Assembly: GCF_900104185.1 (NCBI RefSeq)
Contig: NZ_FNIZ01000005.1
Coordinates: forward strand, 62,001 to 126,000
Source: Halobacillus aidingensis
Lineage (GTDB): Bacteria; Bacillota; Bacilli; Bacillales; Halobacillaceae
Direction of reading: 5' to 3'
Length of the DNA: 64,000 bases
The notes under the pieces: model-generated
The model's input: the letters and a program-made list of their open reading frames with translations, nothing else
What the model was told of the DNA's origin: nothing
The model's database searches: none
In this document: one piece after another, positions 27,145 to 37,441 of the stretch
Position numbering within the stretch: position 1 is the first letter of the stretch
How the letters are laid out: each line of letters opens with the position of its first letter
Translations under genes and position numbers: made by a program

Positions 27145-27654
27145 ATGCTAAAGGTACAAGAAATCAGAGAAATCATTAAGTTGATTGATCAATCCAATAT
27201 CGATGAGTTTTCTTATGAAGCAAACGGAACTAAAGTCCACATGAAAAAGCCACAGGGAGAGGTTGTTTCTCAACCTGTGCAAGTCCAACAACCAGTACAA
27301 GCTCCACCAAAAACAGAGCCTAAACAAGAAGCTGTTGAGCAAGCGCCTAAACAAGAGGCTAAAGAAGACACAGCTGAGAAAGAAGCTCCTAAAGCTCAAG
27401 GGAACGCCGATTACGATGCAGAGGTGAAATCACCGATGGTCGGAACTTTCTACGCATCACCTTCTCCTGAAGAGGATGTGTATGTGAAAGTAGGAGACAC
27501 AGTCAAAGAAGATTCCGTCGTCTGTATCGTTGAAGCGATGAAATTATTTAATGAGATTGAAGCGGAAGTATCTGGGGAGATCGTTGAGATTCTCGTTAAA
27601 GACGGTGAACTAGTGGAATATGGACAGCCGTTGTTCCGCGTGAAGTCCAAGTAA
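27145..27654 (+). CDS. accB: Acetyl-CoA carboxylase biotin carrier protein
   Basis: Encodes 169 residues: an N-terminal helical segment, a flexible Pro/Gln/Lys-rich linker (about 45-95), and the C-terminal biotinyl domain with EAMKLF; the biotinylated lysine is K133. It carries the carboxyl group between AccC and AccAD in fatty acid synthesis. The ATG at 27145 follows AGAGGGG; the GTG at 27136 lies inside that site. A TATAAT at 27075-27080 without a clear -35 may be the promoter. Confidence 0.95.
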   Translation: MLKVQEIREIIKLIDQSNIDEFSYEANGTKVHMKKPQGEVVSQPVQVQQPVQAPPKTEPKQEAVEQAPKQEAKEDTAEKEAPKAQGNADYDAEVKSPMVGTFYASPSPEEDVYVKVGDTVKEDSVVCIVEAMKLFNEIEAEVSGEIVEILVKDGELVEYGQPLFRVKSK

Positions 27655-27670
27655 ACGGGGGTTTAAGACG

Positions 27671-29029
27671 TTGATTAAAAAAGTTCTGATAGCAAACAGA
27701 GGAGAAATCGCAGTCCGGATCATCCGCGCTTGTAAAGAGGTGGGGATTGAAACGGTCGCGGTTTATTCTGAAGCTGACAAAGAAGCATTGCACGTTCAGA
27801 TGGCTGATGAAGCGTATTGTGTCGGTCCGACGCTTAGTAAAGATAGTTATTTGAACTATACGAACATTATGAGCCTAGCCACATTGACGGAGACAGATGC
27901 GATTCATCCAGGATACGGGTTCCTTTCTGAAAATGCAGAGTTCGCAGAGATGTGTGAAGAGTGTAACATCACTTTCATTGGACCTTCCTCCTACGCCATC
28001 CAAAAGATGGGGACGAAGGACGTTGCTCGTGAAACGATGAGAGAAGCAGGTGTACCTGTTGTGCCTGGCTCAGCAGGCATCATCAAAGACGAAGAAGATG
28101 GGTTAAAAGTTGCTGAAGAGATCGGTTACCCTGTCATTATTAAGGCGACAGCAGGCGGGGGCGGAAAAGGGATCCGTGTAGCCCGCAATGAGGAAGACTT
28201 GAAAAAAGGAATTCGCATGACCCAGCAGGAAGCAGAGACTGCTTTCGGAAATCCTGGTGTCTATATCGAAAAATTCATTGAAGATTTCCGCCACGTCGAA
28301 ATTCAGGTCCTTGCCGATAACCACGGCAACGCTGTTCACCTTGGTGAAAGGGATTGTACCATCCAACGCCGCCTTCAAAAGCTGATTGAAGAGACACCGT
28401 CTCCAGCTATTTCAGAAGCTATGCGTGCGAAAATGGGAGATGCAGCAGTAAAAGCTGCTCTTGCCGTTAACTATTCAGGTGCGGGTACCGTTGAGTTTAT
28501 CTACGACAAAGAAGATGATTCTTTCTACTTTATGGAAATGAACACAAGAATCCAAGTTGAACACCCCGTTACAGAAATGGTTACAGGTGTAGACTTGATC
28601 AAAGAAATGTTGTTGATTGCAGATAATAATGAACTTTCCTTCAAGCAGGAAGATATTGAATTCGAAGGTTGGTCCATTGAATGCAGGATCAATGCGGAAA
28701 ACCCTCACAAAAACTTTATGCCTTCGGCTGGAAAAATTGATATGTACCTACCTCCAGGAGGCCTTGGTGTAAGAGTCGATTCAGCTGCATATCCTGGCTA
28801 CATGATTCCGCCTTATTATGATTCTATGGTCGCTAAGTTGATCACGTATGGTCGTGATCGAGATGAAGCGATTCGCAGGATGAAGCGAGCCCTTGATGAA
28901 TTTGTCATTGAAGGTGTTCATACGACGATTCCGTTCCACCAACGCATGATGGAACATGAAGTATTTGTTGGCGGAGACTTTAACACAAAGTTTTTAGAGA
29001 AATATACTATAATGAAGGATGAATCATAA
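27671..29029 (+). CDS. accC: Acetyl-CoA carboxylase, biotin carboxylase subunit
   Basis: Encodes 452 residues of the ATP-grasp biotin carboxylase family: the N-terminal [14 protein letters not shown], the glycine-rich ATP loop [13 protein letters not shown], and the catalytic [14 protein letters not shown]. Uses ATP and bicarbonate to carboxylate biotin on AccB. It starts at TTG 27671 with GGGGG upstream, 16 nt after accB. Confidence 0.96.
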   Translation: MIKKVLIANRGEIAVRIIRACKEVGIETVAVYSEADKEALHVQMADEAYCVGPTLSKDSYLNYTNIMSLATLTETDAIHPGYGFLSENAEFAEMCEECNITFIGPSSYAIQKMGTKDVARETMREAGVPVVPGSAGIIKDEEDGLKVAEEIGYPVIIKATAGGGGKGIRVARNEEDLKKGIRMTQQEAETAFGNPGVYIEKFIEDFRHVEIQVLADNHGNAVHLGERDCTIQRRLQKLIEETPSPAISEAMRAKMGDAAVKAALAVNYSGAGTVEFIYDKEDDSFYFMEMNTRIQVEHPVTEMVTGVDLIKEMLLIADNNELSFKQEDIEFEGWSIECRINAENPHKNFMPSAGKIDMYLPPGGLGVRVDSAAYPGYMIPPYYDSMVAKLITYGRDRDEAIRRMKRALDEFVIEGVHTTIPFHQRMMEHEVFVGGDFNTKFLEKYTIMKDES

Positions 29030-29044
29030 AAAGGAGTGGTCATT

Positions 29045-29449
29045 GTGAGTGATAAGCAATTGTTGAATGTGACAGATGGATCGACATTAGGTAACATCGA
29101 GATTGCTCCTGAAGTCATTGAAGTGATCGCTGGAATCGCTGTTTCTGAAGTAGCTGGTGTTGCTTCAATGAGAGGCAATTTCGCATCTGGCGTAGCTGAG
29201 CGCTTGGGTAAGAAGAACCACGGAAAAGGCGTGAAGGTGGAGCTCACTGAGAATGGCATTTTAATTGATGCTTATGTAGTCATGGACTATGGGATTTCCA
29301 TACCTGACACAGCACAAAAGATTCAGGACAACACAAGGCAAGCGCTTAGAAACATGACAGCACTTGATATTAATGAAATCAATGTCCACATTGTCGGTGT
29401 ACAAATGGAATCAGGTAAAGAGGAAGAAGTAGAAGCAGAAGAATTGTGA
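29045..29449 (+). CDS. yqhY: Asp23/Gls24 family protein YqhY
   Basis: Encodes 134 residues of the Asp23 (alkaline shock) family: the central SMRGNFASGVAERLG-like segment, a core of beta strands, and an acidic tail. YqhY in B. subtilis influences acetyl-CoA carboxylase, which fits its place right after accC. The GTG at 29045 is 8 nt after AAGGAG; an earlier GTG at 29036 lies in that site. Confidence 0.9.
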   Translation: MSDKQLLNVTDGSTLGNIEIAPEVIEVIAGIAVSEVAGVASMRGNFASGVAERLGKKNHGKGVKVELTENGILIDAYVVMDYGISIPDTAQKIQDNTRQALRNMTALDINEINVHIVGVQMESGKEEEVEAEEL

Positions 29450-29455
29450 GAGTAA

Positions 29456-29489
29456 TCAGAAAGGGGGCCGCTCCCTTTCTGATTTTTTT
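29456..29489 (+). terminator. Rho-independent terminator after yqhY
   Basis: Stem TCAGAAAGGG/CCCTTTCTGA with loop GGCCGCT and T7. Confidence 0.92.
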
Positions 29490-29609
29490 GTTTTCTTCCT
29501 GCTCTTTCGTTTGAAGATCAGCAAAATCTTGAGATCACCTGATTACAATGGCTTTTATCAAGCTAAAATGTTATTATTCTAACGGATATTACCTTAAAGG
29601 AGAATGAAG

Positions 29610-29987
29610 ATGAAACGACGCACAGCACGTGAGAAAGCTTTCCAGGCGCTTTTTCAAACGATTACGAGTGATATTGAAACCGATGAGGCCATTGCTCATG
29701 TAGTCGAAGGCCCGGAAGTGGACGAGTTTTTATATGACCTCGTACATGGAGTCATGCAGAATCGAGAAGAGTTGGATCAATGGATTTCTGACAATCTCGA
29801 CAATTGGACGTTTCCACGGTTAGCCAAAGTAGAAAAGACCGTCCTGCGAATGGCTGCCTATGAAATGAAATACAAAGAAGACGTCCCTTCGCAAGTAGCC
29901 ATTAATGAGGCGATAGAGCTTGCGAAAATTTTCGGGGAAGATGAATCAGGTAAGTTTGTAAACGGCGTATTATCCAAAATGGTTTAA
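29610..29987 (+). CDS. nusB: Transcription antitermination factor NusB
   Basis: Encodes 125 all-helical residues with the conserved [14 protein letters not shown] start and [26 protein letters not shown] end. Binds boxA RNA with S10 in rRNA antitermination. The ATG at 29610 is 7 nt from AAAGGAG; the ATG at 29604 is too close. Confidence 0.96.
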   Translation: MKRRTAREKAFQALFQTITSDIETDEAIAHVVEGPEVDEFLYDLVHGVMQNREELDQWISDNLDNWTFPRLAKVEKTVLRMAAYEMKYKEDVPSQVAINEAIELAKIFGEDESGKFVNGVLSKMV

Positions 29988-30009
29988 ACAAATAAGGGGG
30001 AAATGGGAC

Positions 30010-30861
30010 ATGTCAGCAGAAGTGATTTATGGAAAACAACTGGCAGAAGATCTTCGTCAAGAAATGAAAGAAGAAGTGAGTGCACTGCATACAAAAGATA
30101 TTCGTCCGAAGTTGGTCGTCGTCATATTGGGTGAAGATCCTGCTTCGATGTCTTATGTAAAAGGAAAGCAGCGCGCTTCTGAGAAAATCGGTATGGATTC
30201 TGATCTCATTGAATTACCAGTGGAAACTTCTGAACGGGAACTGCTGGACTTGATTGAAAAATTGAATCAGGATCCTACTGTGCACGGAATTCTTGTTCAA
30301 TTACCAGTGCCTGACCATATTTCTGACCAAAAAATCATTGAAGCCATTCATCCAGAAAAGGATGTGGATGGATTTCACCCGGCAAATGTCGGCAAAATGA
30401 TGACTGGCCAGGACACCTTTTTCCCATGTACACCGTATGGAATACTCGTCATGCTTAAACGTGCAGACATCACACTTGAAGGAAAGCATGTGGTGATCAT
30501 CGGCCGTAGCAACTTGGTTGGGAAACCAGTAGGTCAACTGTTGCTCAACGAAAACGCAACAGTTACCCATTGCCACTCCCGTACAAAAAATTTGCAGTCG
30601 CATACGAAGCAGGCAGATATTCTTATCGTTGCTGCAGGTAAACCTTCCTTAATTTCAGCCGAAGATATTAAAGAAGGAGCGGTTGTCATTGACGTAGGAG
30701 TCAACCGTGTGGATGGTAAGCTGACTGGTGATGTGGATTTTGAGTCTGCGAAAGAAGTAGCTTCCCATATTACTCCAGTGCCTAAAGGTGTAGGCCCGAT
30801 GACCATCACCATGCTCCTCCATAATACGATTAAAGCGGCCAAGCGAATTCATAATCAGTAA
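30010..30861 (+). CDS. folD: Bifunctional methylenetetrahydrofolate dehydrogenase/cyclohydrolase
   Basis: Encodes 283 residues. Conserved segments YVKGKQRASEKIG (catalytic Lys), GILVQLPVPDH, GRSNLVGKPVGQLLL (dinucleotide site) and PVPKGVGPMTITMLL are all present. It interconverts methylene- and formyl-tetrahydrofolate in the cytoplasm and so handles the C1 units made by the glycine cleavage system. Confidence 0.97.
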   Translation: MSAEVIYGKQLAEDLRQEMKEEVSALHTKDIRPKLVVVILGEDPASMSYVKGKQRASEKIGMDSDLIELPVETSERELLDLIEKLNQDPTVHGILVQLPVPDHISDQKIIEAIHPEKDVDGFHPANVGKMMTGQDTFFPCTPYGILVMLKRADITLEGKHVVIIGRSNLVGKPVGQLLLNENATVTHCHSRTKNLQSHTKQADILIVAAGKPSLISAEDIKEGAVVIDVGVNRVDGKLTGDVDFESAKEVASHITPVPKGVGPMTITMLLHNTIKAAKRIHNQ

Positions 30862-30872
30862 GGAGGATGGGT

Positions 30873-32225
30873 ATGCAGGATCAGTACTTGAGCGTTACGG
30901 CACTAACGAAGTACATTAAGCGTAAACTTTCAGGGGATCCGCATTTGAAAACGGTTTGGTTGAGGGGAGAAATTTCGAATTTCAAACACCACAGCCGTGG
31001 GCATATGTACCTCTCCTTAAAAGATGACCAGGCCAGAATCCAGTCCGTTATGTTTGCTGGAAATAACCGTTCCCTTAAGTTTGTGCCTGAGAATGGAATG
31101 AACGTCCTCGTCAAAGGGGAAATCAATGTTTACGAACCTATGGGTCAATATCAGCTGTATATTAAAGAAATGCAACCGGACGGAATCGGAGCTCTTTACT
31201 ATGCTTTTGAACAGTTGAAGGAAAGATTGGAAAAAGAGGGCTTGTTTTCTCTAGAGCGTAAAAAGCCTCTTCCTACATACCCAAAACACATTGGTGTCAT
31301 TACTTCTCCTACAGGGGCAGCTGTTCGAGATATTATGACAACGATAAAAAGGCGCTATCCTATTGTGCCAGTCACAGTCCTACCTGTGCTCGTCCAGGGG
31401 GAGCGGGCGGCTTCCTCTGTAGTCAATGCCATTCAGTATGCGAACGAAAAAATGGATGTTGATGTTTTGATTGTTGGTCGGGGCGGAGGCTCTATCGAAG
31501 ATTTATGGGGATTCAACGAAGAAGTGGTTGCAAGAGCGATTGCTGCATCTGAAATCCCTATTATCTCGGCCGTGGGTCATGAAACGGACACGACCATCAG
31601 TGATTTTGTGGCAGATGTAAGAGCAGCAACACCGACGGGGGCTGCTGAAGTTGCTGTTCCATCCATTGTAGAGTTAGGGGATCAGGTCAAGGCGATGGAT
31701 CACCGTCTTCAAAGGGCAATGGAAGTGAAAAAAACAGAAGCGAAGCAACAATTGGAGCGTTTAAAAAAGTCATATGCTTTCAAGTACCCTGAACAGATGA
31801 TGAAGCAAAAAGAGCAAGACTTGGATAGGGTCATAGAACGTATGGCCATTCAAATGAAGCACCTTCATCAAACGAGTCATGTTCATTGGGGGAACATGGC
31901 TCGGAGGTTACGACAGCAAGGGCCTGAGTTAAAAATCAAAGAAGGCGCAGAGTCTCTGGAGCGCCAGACGAACCAGTTGCAGAAGCGGTTTCAAGCCCTT
32001 CTTCAGCAGAAAAAGGAACGGTTCTATGCAAATGTCGATAAACTGACCTTAGTGAACCCTTTAGACATTATGAAGCGAGGCTTCGCTGTTCCCTTTGACG
32101 TATCTGGAGATGTCATAAAAAGTACTTCGGAGATCACAAATGGCCAATCCCTCTCCTTGAAAATGCAGGACGGAATCGTTGATTGTCACGTAACGGATGT
32201 AAAGGAGGATGAAAATGACAGATAA
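30873..32225 (+). CDS. xseA: Exodeoxyribonuclease VII large subunit
   Basis: Encodes 450 residues: an N-terminal OB fold (about 1-100), the catalytic domain with [14 protein letters not shown] and [16 protein letters not shown], and a long coiled coil (about 270-390). It degrades single-stranded DNA together with XseB. The start at 30873 is 6 nt from AAGGAGG; it overlaps xseB by 11 nt. Confidence 0.96.
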   Translation: MQDQYLSVTALTKYIKRKLSGDPHLKTVWLRGEISNFKHHSRGHMYLSLKDDQARIQSVMFAGNNRSLKFVPENGMNVLVKGEINVYEPMGQYQLYIKEMQPDGIGALYYAFEQLKERLEKEGLFSLERKKPLPTYPKHIGVITSPTGAAVRDIMTTIKRRYPIVPVTVLPVLVQGERAASSVVNAIQYANEKMDVDVLIVGRGGGSIEDLWGFNEEVVARAIAASEIPIISAVGHETDTTISDFVADVRAATPTGAAEVAVPSIVELGDQVKAMDHRLQRAMEVKKTEAKQQLERLKKSYAFKYPEQMMKQKEQDLDRVIERMAIQMKHLHQTSHVHWGNMARRLRQQGPELKIKEGAESLERQTNQLQKRFQALLQQKKERFYANVDKLTLVNPLDIMKRGFAVPFDVSGDVIKSTSEITNGQSLSLKMQDGIVDCHVTDVKEDENDR

Positions 32226-32451
32226 GCAGGAAACCATCAGTTTTGAGGAAGCGATGAAACAGCTTGAAGAAATTGTAGAGAAGTTGGAAACAGGAGAAGT
32301 TCCCTTGGAAAAAGCGATCCAGTATTATCAGGAGGGAATGAAGCTGTCCAAGCTTTGTAGTGAAAAACTAGGAAATGTTGAGACTCAAATGCAACAAATC
32401 ATGAATGAACACGGTGAGTTGGAACCGTTCTCTGTCCAGGAGGAAGACTGA
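32215..32451 (+). CDS. xseB: Exodeoxyribonuclease VII small subunit
   Basis: Encodes 78 residues, largely two helices, with [20 protein letters not shown] and [15 protein letters not shown] typical of XseB. Starts inside the end of xseA with AAAGGAGG upstream, so the subunits are co-translated. Confidence 0.95.
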   Translation: MTDKQETISFEEAMKQLEEIVEKLETGEVPLEKAIQYYQEGMKLSKLCSEKLGNVETQMQQIMNEHGELEPFSVQEED

Positions 32452-32454
32452 ACG

Positions 32455-33333
32455 GTGCATTTAGCTGACTACCTTAAAGAAAAAAGACAACGAATTAATC
32501 AGCAACTGGAAATGCTTGTCCGTGACTATACGGTTTCAGGACGTCTTCAGGACTCTATGTTATATTCCATTCACGCTGGAGGGAAAAGGTTGCGCCCAAT
32601 CCTATTAATGGCGACAGCTCAAGCTTTTCGTGTTCCTGAAGAGAGAGTGACGGGAGTCGCCTCAGCACTCGAGATGGTTCACACTTATTCCCTGATTCAT
32701 GATGATCTCCCTGCCATGGACGATGATGATTTAAGACGAGGAAAACCAACGAATCACAAGCGCTTCGATGAAGCAACCGCGATTCTTGCAGGAGATGCAT
32801 TATTGACGCTAAGTTCCCAGGTGATTACGGAGGATGCGGGATTAAATGATGCTGAACGCGTTTATTTAGTTCGTGAATTGACGAAAGCCAGCGGTGCGAG
32901 AGGCATGGTTGAAGGGCAGATGCAGGACATGCTGAGTGAAGGTACTAAAATCTCTTTAGAAGCCCTTGAAAATATTCACAGGAATAAAACAGGGCAATTG
33001 CTGAGGTTCTCTATCCTCGCTGGAGCGTATTTAGGCGGAGCCTCAGAAAAGGTCCTCGGAGAAATGACCGAGATGGCTGAAGCACTTGGGCTTGTTTTTC
33101 AAATTCAAGATGACATCCTAGACGTCACAGGAGACTCTGAGGTTATCGGGAAACCTGCGGGCAGTGATGAAGGCAACCATAAAAGTACTTACCCACAGCT
33201 TCTTGGATTAGATGGAGCAATAGCGCAAAAGGATAAATACGTTCAAAAGGCTCAACAGGCTCTGGTAAATGCAGGTGTTGAGGGAACCACTCTTTCTGAG
33301 CTTATTCACTATTTGAGCACACGTGATCATTGA
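32455..33333 (+). CDS. ispA: Farnesyl diphosphate synthase (polyprenyl synthetase)
   Basis: Encodes 292 residues. The first Asp-rich motif DDLPAMD is at 83-89 and the second DDILD at 219-223; GGKRLRP (42-48) binds the substrate diphosphate. It makes farnesyl diphosphate from DMAPP/GPP and IPP. GTG start with AGGAGG upstream. The next genes are the OLE RNA and oapA, then dxs, which feeds the same pathway. Confidence 0.96.
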   Translation: MHLADYLKEKRQRINQQLEMLVRDYTVSGRLQDSMLYSIHAGGKRLRPILLMATAQAFRVPEERVTGVASALEMVHTYSLIHDDLPAMDDDDLRRGKPTNHKRFDEATAILAGDALLTLSSQVITEDAGLNDAERVYLVRELTKASGARGMVEGQMQDMLSEGTKISLEALENIHRNKTGQLLRFSILAGAYLGGASEKVLGEMTEMAEALGLVFQIQDDILDVTGDSEVIGKPAGSDEGNHKSTYPQLLGLDGAIAQKDKYVQKAQQALVNAGVEGTTLSELIHYLSTRDH

Positions 33334-33348
33334 GCAGAATGATTTCGA

Positions 33349-33377
33349 TTGAGCCACGTGACAAAATGTGATATATT
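33349..33377 (+). promoter_or_regulatory. Candidate promoter of the OLE RNA
   Basis: TTGAGC (33349-33354), 17-nt spacer, TATATT (33372-33377), just after the ispA stop. It would start transcription at about 33385. Confidence 0.45.
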
Positions 33378-33384
33378 ATGATTA

Positions 33385-33975
33385 CAAAAGGAATGGTGCA
33401 GTATTCTAGTCGGCCCTCCGTTCCTGAAGGCGGGCCTAAAAATCCGCCGAAGGGCACATCGATGAAGTTCCTTGTGTTGGCTTGAGGCGCCCAGCCTTGG
33501 GTCGATGCTGGGAGTTAAGGTCGCAGGGCGATCCACAAAGGCATGTGGGCGTTGACCCTGCTTCCGCGGAGGCCCATTATTGTAATGGCATCTGAGCCAG
33601 ATGCTGTTATGAAATGGGGTATGAACCTGCAGCATATGGAGTAACATCTATATGCGCAGCGTAGCCTGCCTTGAGTGGTTCTTGAGGGGATTATAGTCAG
33701 TGAACATCACGCAGCTTCAGATGGCCACTGAGGTGCTGATGCAGAAACTATATGAAATCAGAACTGCAAAAGAGGCTAAGGAACGGCTAAAGGCTGTCGG
33801 GGAAATCCCCTAGACTGTTCCCAGGACATGATTTAGGAATTATAGTGCGGACTAAGTGGCAATCTAGTCCAGTTGCCGGAGACGGGGCTGAGTCGAGTTT
33901 AAAGGGGAACCGCCAGAATGGTGACATTCGGTACTCGACTGGGAAAACCTACTAGACCTAAGCCGCAATTTTTAC
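33385..33975 (+). ncRNA. ole: OLE RNA (ornate, large, extremophilic)
   Basis: A gap of about 700 nt between ispA and the next start codon carries a GC-rich, highly structured, non-coding stretch. Visible stems include GGCCC/GGGCC (33412-33416 with 33432-33436), GGGGAAATCCCC (33799-33810), GGACTA/TAGTCC (33849-33854 with 33865-33870) and AGTCGAGT/ACTCGACT (33891-33898 with 33933-33940). Length of about 590 nt, position between ispA and dxs, and a small membrane protein gene immediately downstream match OLE, one of the largest structured bacterial RNAs, known from Bacillus halodurans and other extremophilic Firmicutes. In that species OLE joins the OapA protein at the membrane and affects tolerance to cold, alcohols and magnesium. 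Exact ends are estimates. Only spurious short ORFs cross it. Confidence 0.92.
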
Positions 33976-34038
33976 TTGAATCATGACCATTCCTTTCCTT
34001 ACATAAGACATATCAATTTAGTGATATAGAGGGTATAT

Positions 34039-34638
34039 ATGGATAACAAATTAAAAAAATCTTTAAAATTCAGTTTGAGTATCGCCGTTATCACATTCGT
34101 GTTAGCGGCTATTTTTTCAGTTATATCTTCTTCCGTTTTAAGTGGAGTCGTATGGATCATCGGCCTCGTCCTTGTATTCATTATCGTCTTTACGGGTGTC
34201 GTCTTCGACATGCTAGGTATCGCAGCCACAGCTGCTCAGGAGCAGCCTTTCCATGCGATGGCTTCTGAAAAGGTGAACGGAGCAAAAGAAGCGATTGCCA
34301 TTGTCAGAAACGCTGATCGATTCGCAAGTTTCTGTAATGACGTAATAGGGGATATATCTGGTATAGTTAGTGGTACGGCGTCTGCGGTTGTCGTCATCCA
34401 ACTGGCCAACAACTTCGGCTATAGTGACGGATCAACGGTCCAAATTGTCATATCTGTGATCCTGACAAGTATTGTAGCTGCACTTACTGTCGGTGGAAAA
34501 GCCCTTGGTAAATTTTTTGCCATCAATAAGTCCACAGATATTATTTTCTTCGCTGCAAAGGTCATTTCATGGTTAGAAAAGCGGCTGAAAGTAAGAATAG
34601 TAACAAGTGCACCGTCGTCCACTAAAAAATCAAGATAA
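34039..34638 (+). CDS. oapA: OLE-associated membrane protein OapA
   Basis: Encodes 199 residues: hydrophobic helices at about 10-32 and 36-60, a polar middle with NADRFASFCNDVIGD, two further helices (about 102-122 and 132-152), and a basic C-terminus (KRLKVRIVTS...KKSR) suited to RNA contact. It begins about 65 nt after the OLE RNA with AGAGGG upstream. Placement directly downstream of OLE and before dxs is the known arrangement for OapA, which binds OLE and holds it at the membrane. The call relies on this context and topology; I cannot align it to a reference here. Confidence 0.88.
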   Translation: MDNKLKKSLKFSLSIAVITFVLAAIFSVISSSVLSGVVWIIGLVLVFIIVFTGVVFDMLGIAATAAQEQPFHAMASEKVNGAKEAIAIVRNADRFASFCNDVIGDISGIVSGTASAVVVIQLANNFGYSDGSTVQIVISVILTSIVAALTVGGKALGKFFAINKSTDIIFFAAKVISWLEKRLKVRIVTSAPSSTKKSR

Positions 34639-34656
34639 ATACAAGGGGGTCCTTCA

Positions 34657-36549
34657 ATGGATCTGTGTAAAATTAAAGACCCTTCACTTCTGAAGGATAT
34701 GAATACCAACCAACTAGAGCAATTGGCAGATGAAACGAGGCAGTTCCTCATTGAAAACCTGGCTACGACAGGAGGCCACCTGGGAGCTAACCTTGGGGTC
34801 GTTGAGCTTACCCTCGCTCTTCATAAAGTATATAAAAGCCCGGAGGACCGTTTTCTATGGGATGTAGGCCACCAATCTTATATCCATAAAATCTTGACCG
34901 GTCGTGGAGGTCAATTCGATACGCTCCGCCAATATAAAGGGCTGTGCGGCTTTCCGAAACGTGACGAAAGTGAACATGATGTATGGGAGACAGGACACAG
35001 CTCCACTTCTTTATCCGCAGCGATGGGAATGGCCATTGCGAGGGACTTGAAAGAAGAAAAGCATTCGATTTTACCGATCATCGGTGATGGAGCACTTACA
35101 GGTGGAATGGCTTTAGAGGCCTTGAACCACATCGGACACGAGAAGAAGAATGTAACCGTTATCCTAAATGACAATGAAATGTCGATCGCTAAAAATGTGG
35201 GGGCTCTTCACGGTGCGCTGGGAAGGATGAGAAGCGCAGGGAAATACCACCGAGTAAAAGACGATCTTGAGTGGGTATTGAAGAAAATCCCTGCTGTCGG
35301 AGGAAGAATTGCACAGGCGGCAGAACGGCTGAAGGATAGCATGAAGTACTTTGTAGTACCTGGGATGTTCTTCGAAGAACTTGGGTTTACGTATTATGGT
35401 CCAGTAGATGGGCATGACTTCAATGATCTTATCGAGAATTTGAATTACGCCAAAAAGACGGACGGCCCTGTCATCGTCCATGTAATGACACAAAAAGGAA
35501 AAGGCTATCACCCTGCAGAGACCGATGTAAAAGACAAATGGCACGGTGTAGGTCCATACAAAATGGAGTCAGGTGAAAAAATTAAACCTGTGGGTGCTCC
35601 TCCTGCTTGGAGTTCTGTTATCAGTGAGGCATTGCGTAAGGAAGCAAAGCAGGATGATCGTATCGTTGCCGTAACACCAGCGATGATTCTCGGTTCTAAA
35701 TTAGAGAAATTCGGTGAAGAGTTCCCTGATCGTCTTTTTGATGTAGGAATAGCTGAACAGCATGCAACGACAATGTCAGCCGGTCTAGCTACACAGGGAA
35801 TGAAACCGTTTTTGGCTATCTATTCTACCTTTTTACAGAGGGGATATGACCAGGTCGTCCACGATGTGGCCAGGCAGAAATTAAACGTTATTTTTGGCAT
35901 CGACCGAGCTGGATTAGTAGGGGCGGATGGAGAGACCCATCAGGGTGTTTTCGATATTGCTTTCCTACGGTCTGTTCCGAATTTTGTGATTTCTATGCCT
36001 AAAGACGAAAATGAGGCGCAGCATCTAGTTCATACTGCTACCCACTATGAGGATGGTCCTTTTGCAATTCGTTATCCAAGAGGGAATGCAAAAGGTGTAC
36101 AAACAGATGAACAGCCCGAGATTATTCCAATTGGAAGCTGGGAAGTCTTAAAAGAAGGAACGGATGCCGTTATCCTGACCTTTGGTACGACTATTGACAT
36201 GGCTCTTGAAGCTAGTGAAAAAATGAAAAACGATGGCCGTTCAGTGAAAGTCGTGAATGCGCGATTCATCAAACCATTGGACGATGCGATGCTTCATGAC
36301 ATCATGAAAGCGGGTATGCCGATCCTCACTGTAGAAGAAGGTGTCCTTCAAGGTGGATTCGGTTCAAGCGTTTTAGAGTTTGCAGAGGAAAATGAATACT
36401 CCTCTCAATGGGTCAAACGTATGGGTGTACCAGATCGTTTCATTGAACATGGCAGTGTCCAAAAGCTTTGGGAAGAAATAGGGTTAACGACCGATCACAT
36501 CGTACAAAATCTGAAACAAATGATACCGAATAAACAGCAAAGGGCTTAA
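34657..36549 (+). CDS. dxs: 1-deoxy-D-xylulose-5-phosphate synthase
   Basis: Encodes 630 residues of the transketolase family: the N-terminal [14 protein letters not shown] His, the thiamine diphosphate motif [15 protein letters not shown]...LNDN, the Pyr-domain GIAEQHA, and the C-terminal domain. It condenses pyruvate and glyceraldehyde 3-phosphate, the first step of the MEP isoprenoid route that supplies IspA upstream. AAGGGGG precedes the ATG, 18 nt after oapA. Confidence 0.97.
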   Translation: MDLCKIKDPSLLKDMNTNQLEQLADETRQFLIENLATTGGHLGANLGVVELTLALHKVYKSPEDRFLWDVGHQSYIHKILTGRGGQFDTLRQYKGLCGFPKRDESEHDVWETGHSSTSLSAAMGMAIARDLKEEKHSILPIIGDGALTGGMALEALNHIGHEKKNVTVILNDNEMSIAKNVGALHGALGRMRSAGKYHRVKDDLEWVLKKIPAVGGRIAQAAERLKDSMKYFVVPGMFFEELGFTYYGPVDGHDFNDLIENLNYAKKTDGPVIVHVMTQKGKGYHPAETDVKDKWHGVGPYKMESGEKIKPVGAPPAWSSVISEALRKEAKQDDRIVAVTPAMILGSKLEKFGEEFPDRLFDVGIAEQHATTMSAGLATQGMKPFLAIYSTFLQRGYDQVVHDVARQKLNVIFGIDRAGLVGADGETHQGVFDIAFLRSVPNFVISMPKDENEAQHLVHTATHYEDGPFAIRYPRGNAKGVQTDEQPEIIPIGSWEVLKEGTDAVILTFGTTIDMALEASEKMKNDGRSVKVVNARFIKPLDDAMLHDIMKAGMPILTVEEGVLQGGFGSSVLEFAEENEYSSQWVKRMGVPDRFIEHGSVQKLWEEIGLTTDHIVQNLKQMIPNKQQRA

Positions 36550-36553
36550 GTAT

Positions 36554-37378
36554 ATGGGAAGAAAAGTAAGATTAGATGTATTTTTAGTAGAAAAAGGTTA
36601 TGTGGAAACTCGCGAAAAGGCGAAGCGAACCATTATGGCAGGGCTTGTTTTTCATAATCAAGTCCGTCTGGATAAGCCTGGTCAAAAAATCGAAGAAGAC
36701 ACAGAGCTTACAGTCAAAGGTAAAGCCATTCCTTATGTAAGCAGGGGCGGGTTGAAACTCGAAAAGGCCTTAAAGTTTTTTGACCTTTCAGTAAAGGATA
36801 AAGTGATGATCGATATCGGCTCGTCTACCGGAGGTTTCACAGATTGCGGTTTGCAAAATGGAGTGAAGCTTAGTTATGCGATCGATGTCGGTTATAACCA
36901 GTTGGATTGGGGCCTTCGTAACCATGAACAAGTCATTGTCATGGAGAGAACAAATTTCAGGTACGTGACAAAAGAAGATTTGAAGGAAGGCCAGCCACAA
37001 TTTGCTTCGATTGATGTTTCCTTTATTTCGTTAAAAATTATTCTTCCAGTACTAGCGACGCTGTTGGATAAAGAAGGTGATGTCGTTGCCTTGATCAAAC
37101 CTCAATTTGAAGCTGGACGTGAGCAGGTAGGAAAAAAAGGAATTGTCAAAGACCCGTCCATACATAGACAGGTAATTGAAAATATTCTTGATTTTGCAAC
37201 TCAACACGGCTATTCTGTACATGGACTCACTTTTTCGCCAATCACAGGCGGAGACGGGAATATCGAATTTCTTGTCCATTTACGTTTGAATGGAGATGGA
37301 CAAAGCGGGATTTCAGAAGAAATCAATATTGAGGCGGTCGTTGAAGAAGCGCATGAAGCGCACCGTAAAAACGCATAA
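36554..37378 (+). CDS. yqxC: TlyA-family rRNA methyltransferase YqxC
   Basis: Encodes 274 residues: an S4-like RNA-binding domain (about 4-65) and an FtsJ-type SAM methyltransferase domain (IDIGSSTGGFTDC, about 91-103; PQFASIDVSFISL; KPQFEAGR). TlyA homologues 2'-O-methylate rRNA. Four nt separate it from dxs; the ribosome binding site is weak (AAAGGG), suggesting coupling. Confidence 0.92.
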   Translation: MGRKVRLDVFLVEKGYVETREKAKRTIMAGLVFHNQVRLDKPGQKIEEDTELTVKGKAIPYVSRGGLKLEKALKFFDLSVKDKVMIDIGSSTGGFTDCGLQNGVKLSYAIDVGYNQLDWGLRNHEQVIVMERTNFRYVTKEDLKEGQPQFASIDVSFISLKIILPVLATLLDKEGDVVALIKPQFEAGREQVGKKGIVKDPSIHRQVIENILDFATQHGYSVHGLTFSPITGGDGNIEFLVHLRLNGDGQSGISEEINIEAVVEEAHEAHRKNA

Positions 37379-37384
37379 TGAACG

Positions 37385-37413
37385 TAAAAGGGCTTATGAA
37401 AAGCCCTTTTCTT
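37385..37413 (+). terminator. Terminator or attenuator between yqxC and argR
   Basis: Stem AAAAGGGCTT/AAGCCCTTTT with a short loop and a weak T-run. May reduce readthrough into argR. Confidence 0.75.
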
Positions 37414-37441
37414 ATGGAAGGACTGGAAACGGAGGATGGTC

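Noticed and set aside
33327-33647. Open frame of about 106 codons on the minus strand across the OLE region
   Set aside because: It lies over the structured RNA, has no ribosome binding site, and its Cys/His/Arg-rich composition is that of a chance frame.
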